Positions 26,530 to 36,897 of a DNA stretch of 64,000 nt are shown here, piece after piece; the stretch's first letter is position 1, and every line of letters starts with the position of its first letter. A program made the position numbers and the translations under genes. Source of the DNA: Luteibacter sp. dw_328 (GTDB lineage Bacteria > Pseudomonadota > Gammaproteobacteria > Xanthomonadales > Rhodanobacteraceae); NCBI RefSeq assembly GCF_018449605.1, contig NZ_JAAVUW010000009.1:1-64000 (forward strand), written 5' to 3'. The notes beneath the pieces were generated by a model, which was given only the letters and a program-made list of their open reading frames with translations, was not told the origin of the DNA and did no database searches.

Positions 26530-27071
26530 AAGCGCGTGAGTTCGAAGCGGATGGGCAGGTCGGCGGTGTAACGGGACGGACGATTGTCCGCCGCGGCGAA
26601 GCGCCAGCCCCGAACGGCATCGGTCGCTGCGTGATCCAGGTCGAGGTCGCCGCTGCTATGACCGACGCTGACATCGGTGACGTCGCCGTCCTGGGTGACC
26701 GTGACATTGAGGATCACCTGGCCTTCGCGTTGCGCGCGTAGCGCTGCCATGGGGTAGCGCGGCGAGGGCATGTAGACGGGCACGAGGGGATCGGGCGTGG
26801 CCGCGGCGTCGCTGCGCGAGGCAACCGCGCGTTCGGGAGCCGCGCGTTCGGGAGCCACGTGCGTGCGGGCTCGCGGCGCGGACGCCGACGAGTCCGGCGC
26901 GGACGGCCGTGTCCACGCGGGCCTGGACGACAGCTTCGGCATGACGACTTCGGCCAGCGGGCGGGTCGCAGGTGCGCGCTCATAGGTGAGCGCGGTGAGC
27001 CAGCTCGTCGCGGCGATGCCGACGACGAGCCCGAGGGCGCTGAACGATGTACTGGTGCGAAGTGCGAGCAT
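26526..27071 (-). CDS. TonB-family protein
   Basis: 181 residues: an N-terminal transmembrane anchor (FSALGLVVGIAATSWLTAL), a Pro/Ala/Arg linker containing a duplicated ERAAP unit, and a C-terminal TonB domain (YPMAALRAQREGQVILNVTVTQDG...DHAATDAVRGWRF). It would link inner-membrane proton-motive force to outer-membrane receptors, but no ExbB/ExbD or receptor genes adjoin, so it is an accessory TonB. It follows the thiolase gene by 20 nt and overlaps the end of the PLD gene by 4 nt. Confidence 0.8.
   Translation of the reverse strand: MLALRTSTSFSALGLVVGIAATSWLTALTYERAPATRPLAEVVMPKLSSRPAWTRPSAPDSSASAPRARTHVAPERAAPERAVASRSDAAATPDPLVPVYMPSPRYPMAALRAQREGQVILNVTVTQDGDVTDVSVGHSSGDLDLDHAATDAVRGWRFAAADNRPSRYTADLPIRFELTRF
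26826..26855. repeat. Tandem 15-bp duplication in the TonB linker
   Basis: Two identical in-frame 15-bp copies (26826-26840, 26841-26855) encode a doubled five-residue unit in the proline/alanine linker, consistent with replication slippage in a flexible region. Confidence 0.8.
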
Positions 27072-27091
27072 GCGGATCTGACGGATGGGGA

Positions 27092-28378
27092 TCAGGGACG
27101 TTCGAGAATCGCCGTGACGCCCATGCCGCCCGCGGTACAGATGGAAATCAGGCCGCGGCCCGAACCCTTCTGCTCGAGCATCTTCGCCAGCGTGGCGACG
27201 ATGCGCGCACCGGTCGCCGCGAAGGGATGACCCGCCGCGAGACTGGAGCCGTTGACGTTGAGTTTCGACGGGTCGATCGATCCCAGCGGGCCATCTAGGC
27301 CCAGCCGGTTACGGCAATACTCGTCGGATTCCCATGCACGCAGCGTGCAGAGCACCTGCGCCGCGAAGGCTTCGTGGATCTCGTAGAAGTCGAAATCCTG
27401 CAGGGTGAGGCCAGCCTGCTTCAACATGCGCGGCACGGCCACGGTCGGCGCCATCAACAGGCCTTCGCCATGGACGAAGTCGACGGCTGAGATCTGCGCG
27501 TGCGTGAGGTAGGCCTGGATCGAGAGGCCACGGTTGGACGCCCATTCGTCGCTGGCCAGAAGCACGGCGGCCGCGCCATCGGACAAGCCGGTGGAGTTTC
27601 CCGCGGTCAGCGTGCCCTGGCCGGTGGTCCTGTCGAACGCCGGCTTCAGCGAGGACAGCTTCTCCAGTGTGGAATCCCCACGGAGGAAGCCGTCGCGCTT
27701 GAGACCACGGAACGGCACGACGAGGTCGTCGAAAAAGCCGGTTTCGTACGCCGCAGCCAGCTTCTTGTGGCTGGAGAGTGCGAGCTCGTCCTGCTCGAGA
27801 CGACCGACCTTCCATTCCTTCGCCATCAGCTCGCAGTGGTCGCCCATGGACTTGCCCGTGCGCGGCTCGGCCACGCCGGGGAAGGATGGCTTCAGTTCCT
27901 TCAGGGAGAAACCGCGCGTCGCGACGGCGAACTTCTCCTTGAGCGTCTTCGCACGGTTCAGCGCCAGTAGTCGCTTGCGAAATTTCTGGCCGTAGACAAT
28001 GGGAACGTCGCTGGTGGTGTCCGAGCCGCCGGCGATGCCGGCCTCGATCTGACCGGCGGCGATCTTGTTGGCGATGATGATCGCGTTGTCCAGCGACGTG
28101 CCGCAGGCACGCGCCGTGGTGATGCCGGGTGTCGTCGGGGCAAGCCCCGACGAAAGCAGGGCCTCACGGGCCAGGTTCCAGTCCGACGAATGGCGGATGA
28201 CGGCGCCCATGGCCACCTCACCCAGCTCGGTGCCATGCAGGCCGAACTTCTCGACCAGCGATCCAAGCACCTTGACCGACATCCCGAAATTGCCGACATC
28301 GGCATAGGCGGTGTTGTTGCGGCAGAAGGGAATGCGGACGCCGCCGACCACACCCACGCGCTTTTGCGACTTTTCCAT
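27092..28378 (-). CDS. fadI: Acetyl-CoA C-acyltransferase (FadI-type thiolase)
   Basis: A 428-residue thiolase of the FadI branch, the last step of fatty-acid beta-oxidation. The nucleophilic cysteine is in TARACGTSLDNAI, the catalytic His in EIHEAFAAQVL, and the second Cys in CTAGGMG near the C-terminus. ATG 28378 (MEKSQKRVGVVGGVRIPF) gives the standard N-terminus. No fadJ partner is adjacent, so isolated thiolase is an alternative label. Divergent from the unknown gene at 28570. Confidence 0.9.
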   Translation of the reverse strand: MEKSQKRVGVVGGVRIPFCRNNTAYADVGNFGMSVKVLGSLVEKFGLHGTELGEVAMGAVIRHSSDWNLAREALLSSGLAPTTPGITTARACGTSLDNAIIIANKIAAGQIEAGIAGGSDTTSDVPIVYGQKFRKRLLALNRAKTLKEKFAVATRGFSLKELKPSFPGVAEPRTGKSMGDHCELMAKEWKVGRLEQDELALSSHKKLAAAYETGFFDDLVVPFRGLKRDGFLRGDSTLEKLSSLKPAFDRTTGQGTLTAGNSTGLSDGAAAVLLASDEWASNRGLSIQAYLTHAQISAVDFVHGEGLLMAPTVAVPRMLKQAGLTLQDFDFYEIHEAFAAQVLCTLRAWESDEYCRNRLGLDGPLGSIDPSKLNVNGSSLAAGHPFAATGARIVATLAKMLEQKGSGRGLISICTAGGMGVTAILERP

Positions 28379-28569
28379 GCTCTTAAAAGGACAATCCAGG
28401 ATCGTAAAGGGGTGCCGCGGCGATAGCCGTTTGCAGGCGAAGGGCTCGCGGACGCCGACGATCGCCGACGAACGCGTATCAGCAAGGCTAACCCGCATCC
28501 CCTCCGGGCGAAAGCCCGATATGCGTGGATGATAGAATCGCGTTCCTTTGCCGTTCGGAAAAACCTGCC

Positions 28570-29697
28570 GTGAACGAGTCGCTGATCGCCTGCCCCGCCC
28601 TCCTGGCGCTGGAACTGGCCGAGGGCGAGATGCCCGATCGGCTCGAGCTGACCCGGGACGAAGCGCAGACGCTGGCCGCCCTGGTCGCCGACGACCTCCG
28701 CGCGCTGCTGCCTGGGGTCGAGGCCTCGCGCTTCGCCCTGGTTGGTGCCTTGTTCGATGGCGTGGAGCTGCTGCGCCCCGGTTTTCCCGTGTTCGCCACG
28801 CTCGAAGAGCTGGCCCGGCGCGTGCCTCGCGTGACCACCGCCGGTGGCGTGGTGGCCTTCGGCCCCCACGAAGGCCACATGCCCGCGCAGCCCCTCGTGC
28901 CGGATGCGCGCTATGCGGGTGGCCCCATGCGCCTGGTTCCCTGGATGCTGCTGGCGCCGGTGGAGCTCGCCGAGGAACTCACCGCGAAGATGGAAGTGGA
29001 GCTGGTCGGTCGCGGTGAAGCCGGCTCGGCGACGGCGGATTTCCTCATGCGGACCCTCGGCGTGCGCCTCGAGCATGCGCGCTACCTAAGCCGCGACGAC
29101 CTCCTCGCGCTCACCTGCGTGCAGTACGAGCACGTGAACCTGGCGCCGCTGTGGACCATGCTCGAAGCCGCTCTGCTCACGCCATATAAAGAAGAAACCG
29201 CGCTGGGCTCGCGCGGCCTGCCGTTGCGCTACGCCGAAGGTCGCGTCGGCATTCCCGGCATAGCCGGCTGGTTCGCCCGCGCGGGCACCCAGCGGGACAA
29301 TCCCGCCCACGAGTTCGCCGGCACCATCTTCGAGCTGCGCCAGTATGCTGCCTTGCTCGCCGCCCACCATGTGCCCCTGCACCTGGAGGGGGAGCCGGCG
29401 CAGACCGCTGGCTATCTCATCGAAGCCATGGCCGATGCCGATCCCGCCCTGCCGCAGCCCCTGCTTTACGCCCATGAAGCCGCGGGCCTGGGCATGGCCG
29501 TGGTGACCGTCGCCCAGCCCTCGCCGGGCAAGGCGCGCATCCTCGCCCATGGCTACCCGCTCGCCCCCGATGCCCTGGGGCCACTGCTGGATGCGCTGGC
29601 CGGGCGTTATGACACGGCCACCGAGGTCCACGCGCTCGGCAAAGTGCTGCTGGACGCACAGGGTGCGCTTTCCGCACCGGCGCCCGTGTTGCACTGA
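28570..29697 (+). CDS. Conserved-looking protein of unknown function
   Basis: 376 residues from GTG 28570. I do not recognise the family. It is soluble, Ala/Leu-rich, with no signal peptide or transmembrane helix. Strongly coding composition and good length argue for a real gene. Conspicuous motifs: CPALLALELAEGEMPDRLELT, FGPHEGHMPAQPLVPDARYAGGP-like His/Pro segment near residues 98-118, and CVQYEHVNLAPLW. It is divergent from the thiolase gene and followed by the GGDEF-EAL gene. Confidence 0.6.
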   Translation: MNESLIACPALLALELAEGEMPDRLELTRDEAQTLAALVADDLRALLPGVEASRFALVGALFDGVELLRPGFPVFATLEELARRVPRVTTAGGVVAFGPHEGHMPAQPLVPDARYAGGPMRLVPWMLLAPVELAEELTAKMEVELVGRGEAGSATADFLMRTLGVRLEHARYLSRDDLLALTCVQYEHVNLAPLWTMLEAALLTPYKEETALGSRGLPLRYAEGRVGIPGIAGWFARAGTQRDNPAHEFAGTIFELRQYAALLAAHHVPLHLEGEPAQTAGYLIEAMADADPALPQPLLYAHEAAGLGMAVVTVAQPSPGKARILAHGYPLAPDALGPLLDALAGRYDTATEVHALGKVLLDAQGALSAPAPVLH

Positions 29698-29772
29698 CGT
29701 TTTTAAGAATCCTTCGATATACGCAGCCGCGGGGACGCATTAGAGTTGAGGCATCGTCCCTTCGGCGACCGC

Positions 29773-32262
29773 ATGCGTCATCCAGCGCCACCCACCACCG
29801 ATGCCCCGACCGACTGGGCGGCCTATCTGCTGGACCGCGCGCCGGCGATGATGGCTTACGTCGACACGTCGCTGCGTTATCGCTTCGCCAGCCCCGCGTA
29901 TACGGCCTGGATGGGGATCGAGCGAGACGGCCTCATCGGACGCCGGCTCGATGAAGTCATCGCGCCTTCGGTCTACGCCCGCATCGAACCAGGCGTCACT
30001 GCCGCCCTTGCCGGCGAACCCGTCATTGCCGATCGCGAAATACGTCGCGACGACGACCAGCGTTACGCCCAAGCCACGTTCACGCCGGATGTCGGTCCCG
30101 ATGGCAGCATCCGTGGTGTCTCCATCCTCCTGGCCGACATCTCCGGCCGGCACATGCTCGAAGCGCGCCTGAAGGAAAGCGAGCGCCGTTTCTCGCAAGC
30201 CTTCCGCCACGCCGCGATCGGCATGGCACTCGTCCTGCCGACCGGACGCTGGCTGCAGGTGAACGATGCACTGTGCACCATGCTCGGCTACTCCGATCAG
30301 GAGCTGCTCACCTCCGCCTATCAGGACATCACCCACCCGGCCGACCTGGCGACGGACCTCGCGCTGGTGCAGAAGATCATCGCGGGAGAGCGCGCCTCCT
30401 ATCATCTGGAAAAGCGCTATATCCGCCGCGACGGGCAGATCGTGCATGCGCTGCTCACCGTTTCCCTCGTACGCGACGAACACGGCGAACCGCTGTACTT
30501 CATCTCCCAGGTCATCGACATGACCGAGCGCAAGGCCTTCGAGGACGCGCTGTTCCGCGAGCGCGAGCTGGCCGAGGTCACGCTCAAGTCCATCGGCGAT
30601 GCCGTGATCACCACGGATCCGTACCTCATCGTCACCTCGCTCAATCCCATCGCCGAAGCGATGACGGGCTGGTCCAGCCATGAGGCCGTGGGTCGACCCA
30701 TGGACGACATCTTCCAGCTGCGCGACCCGCTCACACGCCGGCCTATTCCCAATCCGCTACTTACCGCGGTGACCAAGAACACCATCATCGGCTTGACCAC
30801 GGACGCTATCCTCGTGCATCGCAACGGCTTCGACAGCCCGATCGAGGATTCGGCCGCGCCGATTCACGATCACGCCGGCAACGTGGTCGGCGGCGTGGTG
30901 GTGTTCCACGACGTGAGCGAAACCCGTGCACTCGCGCTGAAGATGGCGCATCTGGCGCACCACGACACGCTCACCGGCCTGCCCAACCGCGCGCTGCTGC
31001 AATCGCGCATGGAATTTGCGGTCACCGTGGCTGCCCGTCGCAACCAGCGTGCTGCCCTGCTCTTTGTCGACATCGACCATTTCAAGCAGATCAACGATTC
31101 CATGGGCCACGCAGCGGGCGATGCCCTGCTACAGGAAGTAGCGCGACGTATCCGCGCCGCCGTGCGCCCGGACGACACCGTGAGCCGGCTGGGTGGCGAC
31201 GAGTTCGTTGCCCTGCTACCTCACGTCGACGGCGCCTCCGATGCGGCCGCTGTCGCCGAGCGCGTACTCGAAGCCTGCAGCGAAGCCGTGGGGGTGGATG
31301 CATCGGCGCTCGCGATCAGTTTCAGCATCGGGATCAGCGTGTATCCTGACGACGCCTTCGACGCGGAGTCACTGCTGCGCAACGCCGACACCGCCATGTA
31401 CGAAGCGAAGATGCAGGGCCGTAACGGCTATCGCTTCTTCAACGCCAGCATGAACGAGCGCAACACCGCGCGTGTCCGCATCGAGGTGGAGCTGCGCAAG
31501 GCGCTCGCACGCAACGAACTCAGCCTGCACTACCAGCCCAAGGTGGACGTGAACCTGGGTACGGTGGTCGGTGCCGAAGCGCTGCTGCGTTGGCAAGTGG
31601 ATGGCGAAGATATCTATACGCCGGAGCAATTCATTCCGGTGGCCGAGGATTGCGGGCTTATCGTGCCGATTGGCGAGTGGGCACTGCGCGAAGCCTGTCG
31701 GCAGGCAGAGATCTGGGCGCGCCTGTATCGGCCTCTCTCCGTGTCGGTCAATGTCTCCGCGCTGCAATTCCAGCACACGCGCTTCTTCGAGTCGCTGCGC
31801 GGCGTGCTCGATGAGACCGGACTCCATCCCACCCTGCTCGAGCTGGAACTCACCGAACGCACGGTAATGGAAGGTGGCGACCACATTGCCGACCTCCTGC
31901 ACCGGATCAAGTCACTGGGCGTGTCGCTCAGCCTGGACGACTTCGGCACTGGCTACTGCAGCCTGTCGTACCTGAAGCACTTCCCCGTCGACACCCTGAA
32001 GATCGACCGCACCTTCATCCGTGATGTCGCGTGGGACAACGACAGCGCCGCCATCGTCAGCGCCATCATCGCGATGGGCAGCGGCATGAACAAAAAGGTG
32101 CTCGCCGAAGGCGTCGAAAGCGTGGAACAGGCTAACTTCCTGAGCTCCGCCGGCTGCCCGCAAATGCAGGGCTTCCTCTTCGGCAAGGCCGTGCCCGCAC
32201 GCGAGTTCGAAGAACGCATCGCCGCCGTCGACATGGGCGACCCCCGCGTCCCCCAGACCTAG
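29773..32262 (+). CDS. PAS-GGDEF-EAL cyclic-di-GMP signalling protein
   Basis: About 829 residues, with no membrane segment: three PAS-like domains (about 20-130, 140-255, 265-390), a diguanylate cyclase domain with LTGLPNRALL and an intact GGDEF (SRLGGDEFVALL), and an EAL domain with GAEALLRW and DDFGTGYCSLSYLKHFPVDTLKID. Key residues of both catalytic domains are present, so it could make and degrade c-di-GMP under control of a signal sensed by the PAS domains. ATG 29773 is preferred; a TTG at 29746 would add nine residues. Confidence 0.92.
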   Translation: MRHPAPPTTDAPTDWAAYLLDRAPAMMAYVDTSLRYRFASPAYTAWMGIERDGLIGRRLDEVIAPSVYARIEPGVTAALAGEPVIADREIRRDDDQRYAQATFTPDVGPDGSIRGVSILLADISGRHMLEARLKESERRFSQAFRHAAIGMALVLPTGRWLQVNDALCTMLGYSDQELLTSAYQDITHPADLATDLALVQKIIAGERASYHLEKRYIRRDGQIVHALLTVSLVRDEHGEPLYFISQVIDMTERKAFEDALFRERELAEVTLKSIGDAVITTDPYLIVTSLNPIAEAMTGWSSHEAVGRPMDDIFQLRDPLTRRPIPNPLLTAVTKNTIIGLTTDAILVHRNGFDSPIEDSAAPIHDHAGNVVGGVVVFHDVSETRALALKMAHLAHHDTLTGLPNRALLQSRMEFAVTVAARRNQRAALLFVDIDHFKQINDSMGHAAGDALLQEVARRIRAAVRPDDTVSRLGGDEFVALLPHVDGASDAAAVAERVLEACSEAVGVDASALAISFSIGISVYPDDAFDAESLLRNADTAMYEAKMQGRNGYRFFNASMNERNTARVRIEVELRKALARNELSLHYQPKVDVNLGTVVGAEALLRWQVDGEDIYTPEQFIPVAEDCGLIVPIGEWALREACRQAEIWARLYRPLSVSVNVSALQFQHTRFFESLRGVLDETGLHPTLLELELTERTVMEGGDHIADLLHRIKSLGVSLSLDDFGTGYCSLSYLKHFPVDTLKIDRTFIRDVAWDNDSAAIVSAIIAMGSGMNKKVLAEGVESVEQANFLSSAGCPQMQGFLFGKAVPAREFEERIAAVDMGDPRVPQT

Positions 32263-32292
32263 CCAGGTGCCGTGCTCTTCGTAGGAGGCGAA

Positions 32293-32748
32293 TCACGATT
32301 CCAGCATCGCCTCGTACATGTAGTAGTGGCAACGTTCCATGCCGAGACCGGCATACGTTGCCTGCGCACGCTCGTTCTCCGTCTCGACGTACAACCGCAC
32401 ACCCACGGCCCCAGCGCCACCCGCCATCGCCTTCACGTGCGCGTAAAGCCCACGGAACACCCCGGCACGCCGTGCCTCGGGCGCCACGTAAACGCTCTGC
32501 ACCCACCAGAAGTCCCCGCAACGCCAGTCACTCCACTCGTAAGTGACCAGCAGGCAGCCGACCGCCACGCCATCGAGCTCGGCTATCAGATAGAACCCTC
32601 GTCGAGGCTCATCGAATACAGCGCGCACACCACGGCCGATGGTCGCCGGATCGAGCGTCTTGTTCTCCGTTTCCCAGGCCATGGCAATGTTCCAGCCAGC
32701 GATCGCATCCGCGTCGTCGATGCCTGCGCGGCGAATGTAAAGAGTCAT
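32293..32748 (-). CDS. GNAT-family N-acetyltransferase
   Basis: 151 residues. The acetyl-CoA motif is VQSVYVAPEARRAGVFRGLYAHVKAMA (note AGVF rather than the usual GxG), followed by LYVETENERAQATYAGLGM. ATG 32748 starts the first strand (TLYIRRAGIDDADAI). It lies 4 nt after the ntrC stop, so it is the last gene of an ntrB-ntrC-GNAT transcript. Substrate unknown. Confidence 0.82.
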   Translation of the reverse strand: MTLYIRRAGIDDADAIAGWNIAMAWETENKTLDPATIGRGVRAVFDEPRRGFYLIAELDGVAVGCLLVTYEWSDWRCGDFWWVQSVYVAPEARRAGVFRGLYAHVKAMAGGAGAVGVRLYVETENERAQATYAGLGMERCHYYMYEAMLES

Positions 32749-32752
32749 GCCG

Positions 32753-34138
32753 TTATCCGTTGGAAGGGCGTCGCTTGCGCGATGCGCCAAGTTTACGCGT
32801 GAGGGTATTGCGACCGACGCCGAGGGCGGCGGCGGCGTGCTGCCTGTGCCCGTCGTTGGCGATGAGGGCGGCCTGCAGCAGGGTTTTGTCGAGCGCATCG
32901 CGGGCACGCGCATGCACGTCCACCTCGCCTTGCGCCAACGCGTCCTGGGCCCAGATGCGCAAGGCATCGGTCCATTCGCTACTGCGTGTTTCGCGTGCGG
33001 GTAGCGCACCCAGGTCGCTGGCGAGAATCTCCGCACCCGGTGCAATCACCGCGAGACGGCGGCACAGATTTTCCAGCTCGCGCACGTTGCCCGGGTAGTC
33101 GCGTTGCTCGACCAGTTTCATCGCCCCGCGCGAGAAACGTTTCGGTGGCAATTTCAGCTCGGCCGCGGCCTGGGCGAGGAAGTGGCGCGCCAGCACGGGG
33201 ATGTCGCCGCGACGCTGCCGTAAGGACGGCAGCTCGATACGCACCACATCCAGGCGATGTTTCAGATCCGCGCGAAAGAGGCCGGCGGCCACACGCGCAT
33301 CCAGATCCTGGTGCGTCGCCGCGATGATGCGCACGTTGCCACGCATCAGCTCGCGACCGCCCACGCGGTAGAACTCGCCGCCGGCCAGGACGCGCAGCAG
33401 GCGCGTCTGCAAGGCGATCGGCATGTCGCCGATTTCATCGAGAAACAAGGTGCCGCCTTCGGCCTGCTCGAAGCGCCCGGCGTGGCGCCGCTGGGCACCG
33501 GTAAATGCACCCGCCTCGTGACCGAAGAGTTCGCTCTCCAGCAGCTCGGCCGGAATGGCCGCCGTGTTCAACGCGACGTAGGGCTTGCCACTGCGTGCGC
33601 TTTCTTCATGCAGCGCACGCGCCACGAGCTCCTTGCCGGTGCCGGTTTCGCCGGTGATCAACACATTGAGATCACTCGCGGCGACGCGGCCGATCAAGCG
33701 GAACACTTCGCGCATCGCCGGACTTTCGCCGAGCAGCGAGTGCGCATCGACGCGGCCAGCGGGAACGATCACTTCTTCATGCGCGGCGGCGAGCGTGCGT
33801 TCTACGGCCTCCACCGCCATGTCGAGGTCGAAGGGCTTGGCGAGATAATCCGCCGCGCCCGCGCGATATGCCGCCGCCGTCGTGGCGACATCGGTGTAGG
33901 CGCTCATGACGATCACGGGGCCGATGTTGCGGCGAGTGAGGTCTTCGAGCAGGCGCAGTCCGTCTTCGCCAGGCATGCGCACGTCAGTGACCAGCAAGCC
34001 CGGCCTTCCTTCCGCCAACGCCGCACGTACCGCATCGCCCGCGCTGAACTCGCGCACCGTATGCCCTGCATCGCGCAAGGCCTCGGCGAGCACGAAGCGC
34101 ACGCCACGGTCGTCGTCGGCAATCCAGATTTCAGTCAT
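32753..34138 (-). CDS. ntrC: NtrC-family nitrogen response regulator
   Basis: 461 residues: a receiver domain with acidic pocket DDD 8-10 and phospho-acceptor D52 ([12 protein letters not shown]), a sigma-54 AAA+ domain with Walker A GETGTGKE and the sigma-54 contact loop GAFTGAQ, and a C-terminal Fis-type helix-turn-helix ([20 protein letters not shown]). It activates sigma-54 promoters of nitrogen assimilation. The start overlaps the ntrB end by 8 nt. No glnA or glnK gene is in this window. Confidence 0.93.
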   Translation of the reverse strand: MTEIWIADDDRGVRFVLAEALRDAGHTVREFSAGDAVRAALAEGRPGLLVTDVRMPGEDGLRLLEDLTRRNIGPVIVMSAYTDVATTAAAYRAGAADYLAKPFDLDMAVEAVERTLAAAHEEVIVPAGRVDAHSLLGESPAMREVFRLIGRVAASDLNVLITGETGTGKELVARALHEESARSGKPYVALNTAAIPAELLESELFGHEAGAFTGAQRRHAGRFEQAEGGTLFLDEIGDMPIALQTRLLRVLAGGEFYRVGGRELMRGNVRIIAATHQDLDARVAAGLFRADLKHRLDVVRIELPSLRQRRGDIPVLARHFLAQAAAELKLPPKRFSRGAMKLVEQRDYPGNVRELENLCRRLAVIAPGAEILASDLGALPARETRSSEWTDALRIWAQDALAQGEVDVHARARDALDKTLLQAALIANDGHRQHAAAALGVGRNTLTRKLGASRKRRPSNG

Positions 34139-35147
34139 GGTGCCGCTCCATCGGAAGGTACAGGGAGAACACCGTTTCGCCGGGGCGACTGGTGAAGCGC
34201 AGGTCGCCGCCGTGTTCGAGCGCGATCTCGCGCGACAAGGCGAGGCCGAGGCCGGTGCCATCGGGACGGCCCGAGACCAGCGGCTGGAAAAGCGAATCAC
34301 GCAGATCGTCGGGTACGCCCGGGCCGTCGTCGATCACGTCGATGCGCAGCGCCGCGCGCACCGTGCGCTCGCCCAGACGGGCACCGTGCTCGACGCGGGT
34401 GCGCAGGGTGATCGTCGTCGCGCCGGCTTCGCTGGCATTGCGGGTGAGGTTGAGCAGCACCTGAAGCAGGCGGTCGGTGTCACCCAGGCTGTCCGGAAGG
34501 CTGGGGTCGTAGTCGTGGCGAACGCGCAGCGCGTCGGCTTCGGCACCGACCAGACCCTCGAGACGCTCGAGCAGTTCGTGGACATTGACCGGGCCAAGGC
34601 GTGCTGCACCACGATGCCGGAGCAGGCCGTCGGCGAGGGCAGCCAGGCGGTCGGCTTCGGCGATCACCATGCTCGCCAGCTGGCGGAGGTCGTTGTCGGC
34701 CACCCGGCGTTCGAGCAACTGGGCCGCGCCACGGAGGCCGGCCAGGGGGTTTTTCACTTCATGGGCAAAGCCGCGCAGCGTGGCCGAGAGCGGCGTGCCG
34801 GCTGCCGCGTTGAGCTCGGGCGCCAGCGGGTGCACCTCGACCAGCAGCCGACCGTCGTCCAGTGGCTGCATGGTCAGGTCGGCAGTGATCTCGCGCCCCC
34901 GCGCCACGCCGAAGGTGGCGCCACGGAGGTTGAAGGGGCGGCGCTCCAGCAGCGTGCGCTCTAGCTGGGAGGCTAGTGAGGGCTCGCGCATCAGCACCGG
35001 CAACGGCTGGCCTACCGCCGTCCGGGGACCGACGTCGAGGACCTCGCCCAAGGCGGGGTTGAGCCAGTTCACGCAAAGGTCCGCGCCGATGACGGCGAGG
35101 CCGGTGCCGAGCAAGGTTAGGAGGTCAGCCTGATCTGGTGCGTGCAT
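34131..35147 (-). CDS. ntrB: NtrB-family nitrogen sensor histidine kinase
   Basis: 338 residues, cytoplasmic: a PAS-like N-terminus (about 10-110), phospho-acceptor H129 in FAHEVKNPLAG, and the HATPase domain with the N box (NASEAGA), DDGPGVP and GTGLGLALS. The HExxNPL H-box is the NtrB signature. ATG 35147 gives a typical short N-terminus. Overlap with ntrC and shared strand define the two-component operon. Confidence 0.92.
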   Translation of the reverse strand: MHAPDQADLLTLLGTGLAVIGADLCVNWLNPALGEVLDVGPRTAVGQPLPVLMREPSLASQLERTLLERRPFNLRGATFGVARGREITADLTMQPLDDGRLLVEVHPLAPELNAAAGTPLSATLRGFAHEVKNPLAGLRGAAQLLERRVADNDLRQLASMVIAEADRLAALADGLLRHRGAARLGPVNVHELLERLEGLVGAEADALRVRHDYDPSLPDSLGDTDRLLQVLLNLTRNASEAGATTITLRTRVEHGARLGERTVRAALRIDVIDDGPGVPDDLRDSLFQPLVSGRPDGTGLGLALSREIALEHGGDLRFTSRPGETVFSLYLPMERHHD

Positions 35148-35356
35148 TGCACCAATGTAGGGAGGTTGGTCGGGGGCCGCAACAGGACAGATTCGCAGGG
35201 GTTCGGCTTGTACCGGCAGGGAGGACCACGGCGGAGCACCACTTATCCCCATGCGACCACCCTTCGTCCCTGAATCCGGTCAACTCGACCCTTTACATCT
35301 GTTCCGGGAACGACCAACCGGGAATATTGGGCCCAACGATCCTGGGGAATTCCAAC

Positions 35357-36883
35357 GTGCACAGCCGCTACTTGTCCAAACTCCCGACGGGAGCCGTGCT
35401 CCCCACGGCAAGCATCACCCCGGTACTCATCATTGCTGTGCTCTTCGGCACCGCCCACGTGCTGACCAACGGGCAATACGGCTTCCACCGGGATGAACTC
35501 CAGTTCCTGAACGACGCGCAGGATCTGGATTGGGGCTTCGTACCCTACCCACCGCTGACGTCTGCGTTGGAGTATCTGGCGTTCAAGATGTTCGGCCTGT
35601 CGCTGGTCGGGCTGCGGCTGTTCTCGGTACTGGCCCAAACCGTGGTGATTCTGGTCGGCGGCCTGATGGCGCGTGACCTGGGTGGTGGACGTCTGGCGCA
35701 GGTCTTTACGGCCACCGCCATCGGGCTGTCACCCGCGCCCATGGGCAATGCCACCATGTTCCAGTATTCGTCGTTCGATATGTTGTGGTGGGTGCTTATC
35801 GCCTGGAGCGTGATCCGCTTACTGCGTGATCACGACCCACGCTGGTGGGTCGCGATCGGCCTGTTTGCCGGGCTTGGCCTGCAGACCAAATACTCGATAG
35901 CGATGGAGCTCGTGGGCGTGCTGGTAGGCGTGCTTCTGACCGACGCACGGCGATACCTGACGAACCGCTGGTTCTGGGCCGGCGGAGCTGTCGTGATATT
36001 GGTCTTTGCCCCCAACCTCGCCTGGCTGGTCAGGCACGACTTCATTTCCTATCGGTTCCTACAAGCGATCCACGCCCGTGACGTCAATGAAGGACGCGCG
36101 GACGGCTTCCTGCGCGATCAATTCCTCATCAATGCCAACCTTGTTGCGGCGCCGGTCTGGATCGCGGGTCTGGTCGGTTACTTCCGGGCGCGCCGCTACC
36201 GCATGATGGCCTGGATGTACGTCGTCCCCCTGCTGTTGTTCATGCTTCTGCGGGGCCGCTTCTACTACGTCAGCGCGGCGTATCCCATGCTGCTGGCCAT
36301 GGGGTCCGTCATGGGAGAGCGGTGGCTGCGCACCCTCCGCCCTGCATGGCGGGTCGGAACAGCGACACTGCTATTCAGCGGTGTCGCGGTTATCGGCATC
36401 TACGCGGCATTAATCATCATGCCGTTGGCATCAAACGGTCCGCTGCGGGACTTCGCGCTCAAGAGGAACAACGACCTGCGCGAGAAGATCGGTTGGGACG
36501 AGCTCGTCACACGGGTTGCCACCATTCGTGATGCCCTTCCTGCCGAGCAACGGGCCGATCTGGGCATCGTGGTGGGCAACTACGGCGAGCAAGGCGCTAT
36601 CGCGCTACTCGGGAAGGCCTATGACCTGCCGCCGCCGATTACTGCGGTGAACACCGGATGGCTGCGTGGCTACCCAACGACGCCGCCACACACCGTGATC
36701 GTGCTGGGCAGTTCACGCGAGCGCGCCGATGAACTCTTCAGCGATTGCCGGCTCGCGGGACACTCGGGTAACGCGTGGGGCGTCGTCAATGAAGAGAGCC
36801 GGGATCATCCCGACATCTTTGTCTGCGGCCCTGCGCGCAAGGCGTGGAGTGAGCTTTGGAGCTACGGGCCCGAATTTGGGTAA
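35357..36883 (+). CDS. Glycosyltransferase family 39 (PMT/ArnT-like) membrane protein
   Basis: About 508 residues with roughly 10-12 transmembrane segments. After TM1 comes the acidic loop YGFHRDELQFLNDAQDLDWGFVPYPP, where Asp-Glu matches the catalytic position of GT39/GT83 polyprenyl-phosphate-sugar transferases. It would transfer a sugar to lipid A, glycan or protein at the periplasmic face. GTG 35357 is preferred because it directly precedes the first hydrophobic helix and follows GGGGAA; the frame is open upstream to 35138 but that stretch is not protein-like. Confidence 0.78.
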   Translation: MHSRYLSKLPTGAVLPTASITPVLIIAVLFGTAHVLTNGQYGFHRDELQFLNDAQDLDWGFVPYPPLTSALEYLAFKMFGLSLVGLRLFSVLAQTVVILVGGLMARDLGGGRLAQVFTATAIGLSPAPMGNATMFQYSSFDMLWWVLIAWSVIRLLRDHDPRWWVAIGLFAGLGLQTKYSIAMELVGVLVGVLLTDARRYLTNRWFWAGGAVVILVFAPNLAWLVRHDFISYRFLQAIHARDVNEGRADGFLRDQFLINANLVAAPVWIAGLVGYFRARRYRMMAWMYVVPLLLFMLLRGRFYYVSAAYPMLLAMGSVMGERWLRTLRPAWRVGTATLLFSGVAVIGIYAALIIMPLASNGPLRDFALKRNNDLREKIGWDELVTRVATIRDALPAEQRADLGIVVGNYGEQGAIALLGKAYDLPPPITAVNTGWLRGYPTTPPHTVIVLGSSRERADELFSDCRLAGHSGNAWGVVNEESRDHPDIFVCGPARKAWSELWSYGPEFG

Positions 36884-36897
36884 GGCGCAGCCCTGCC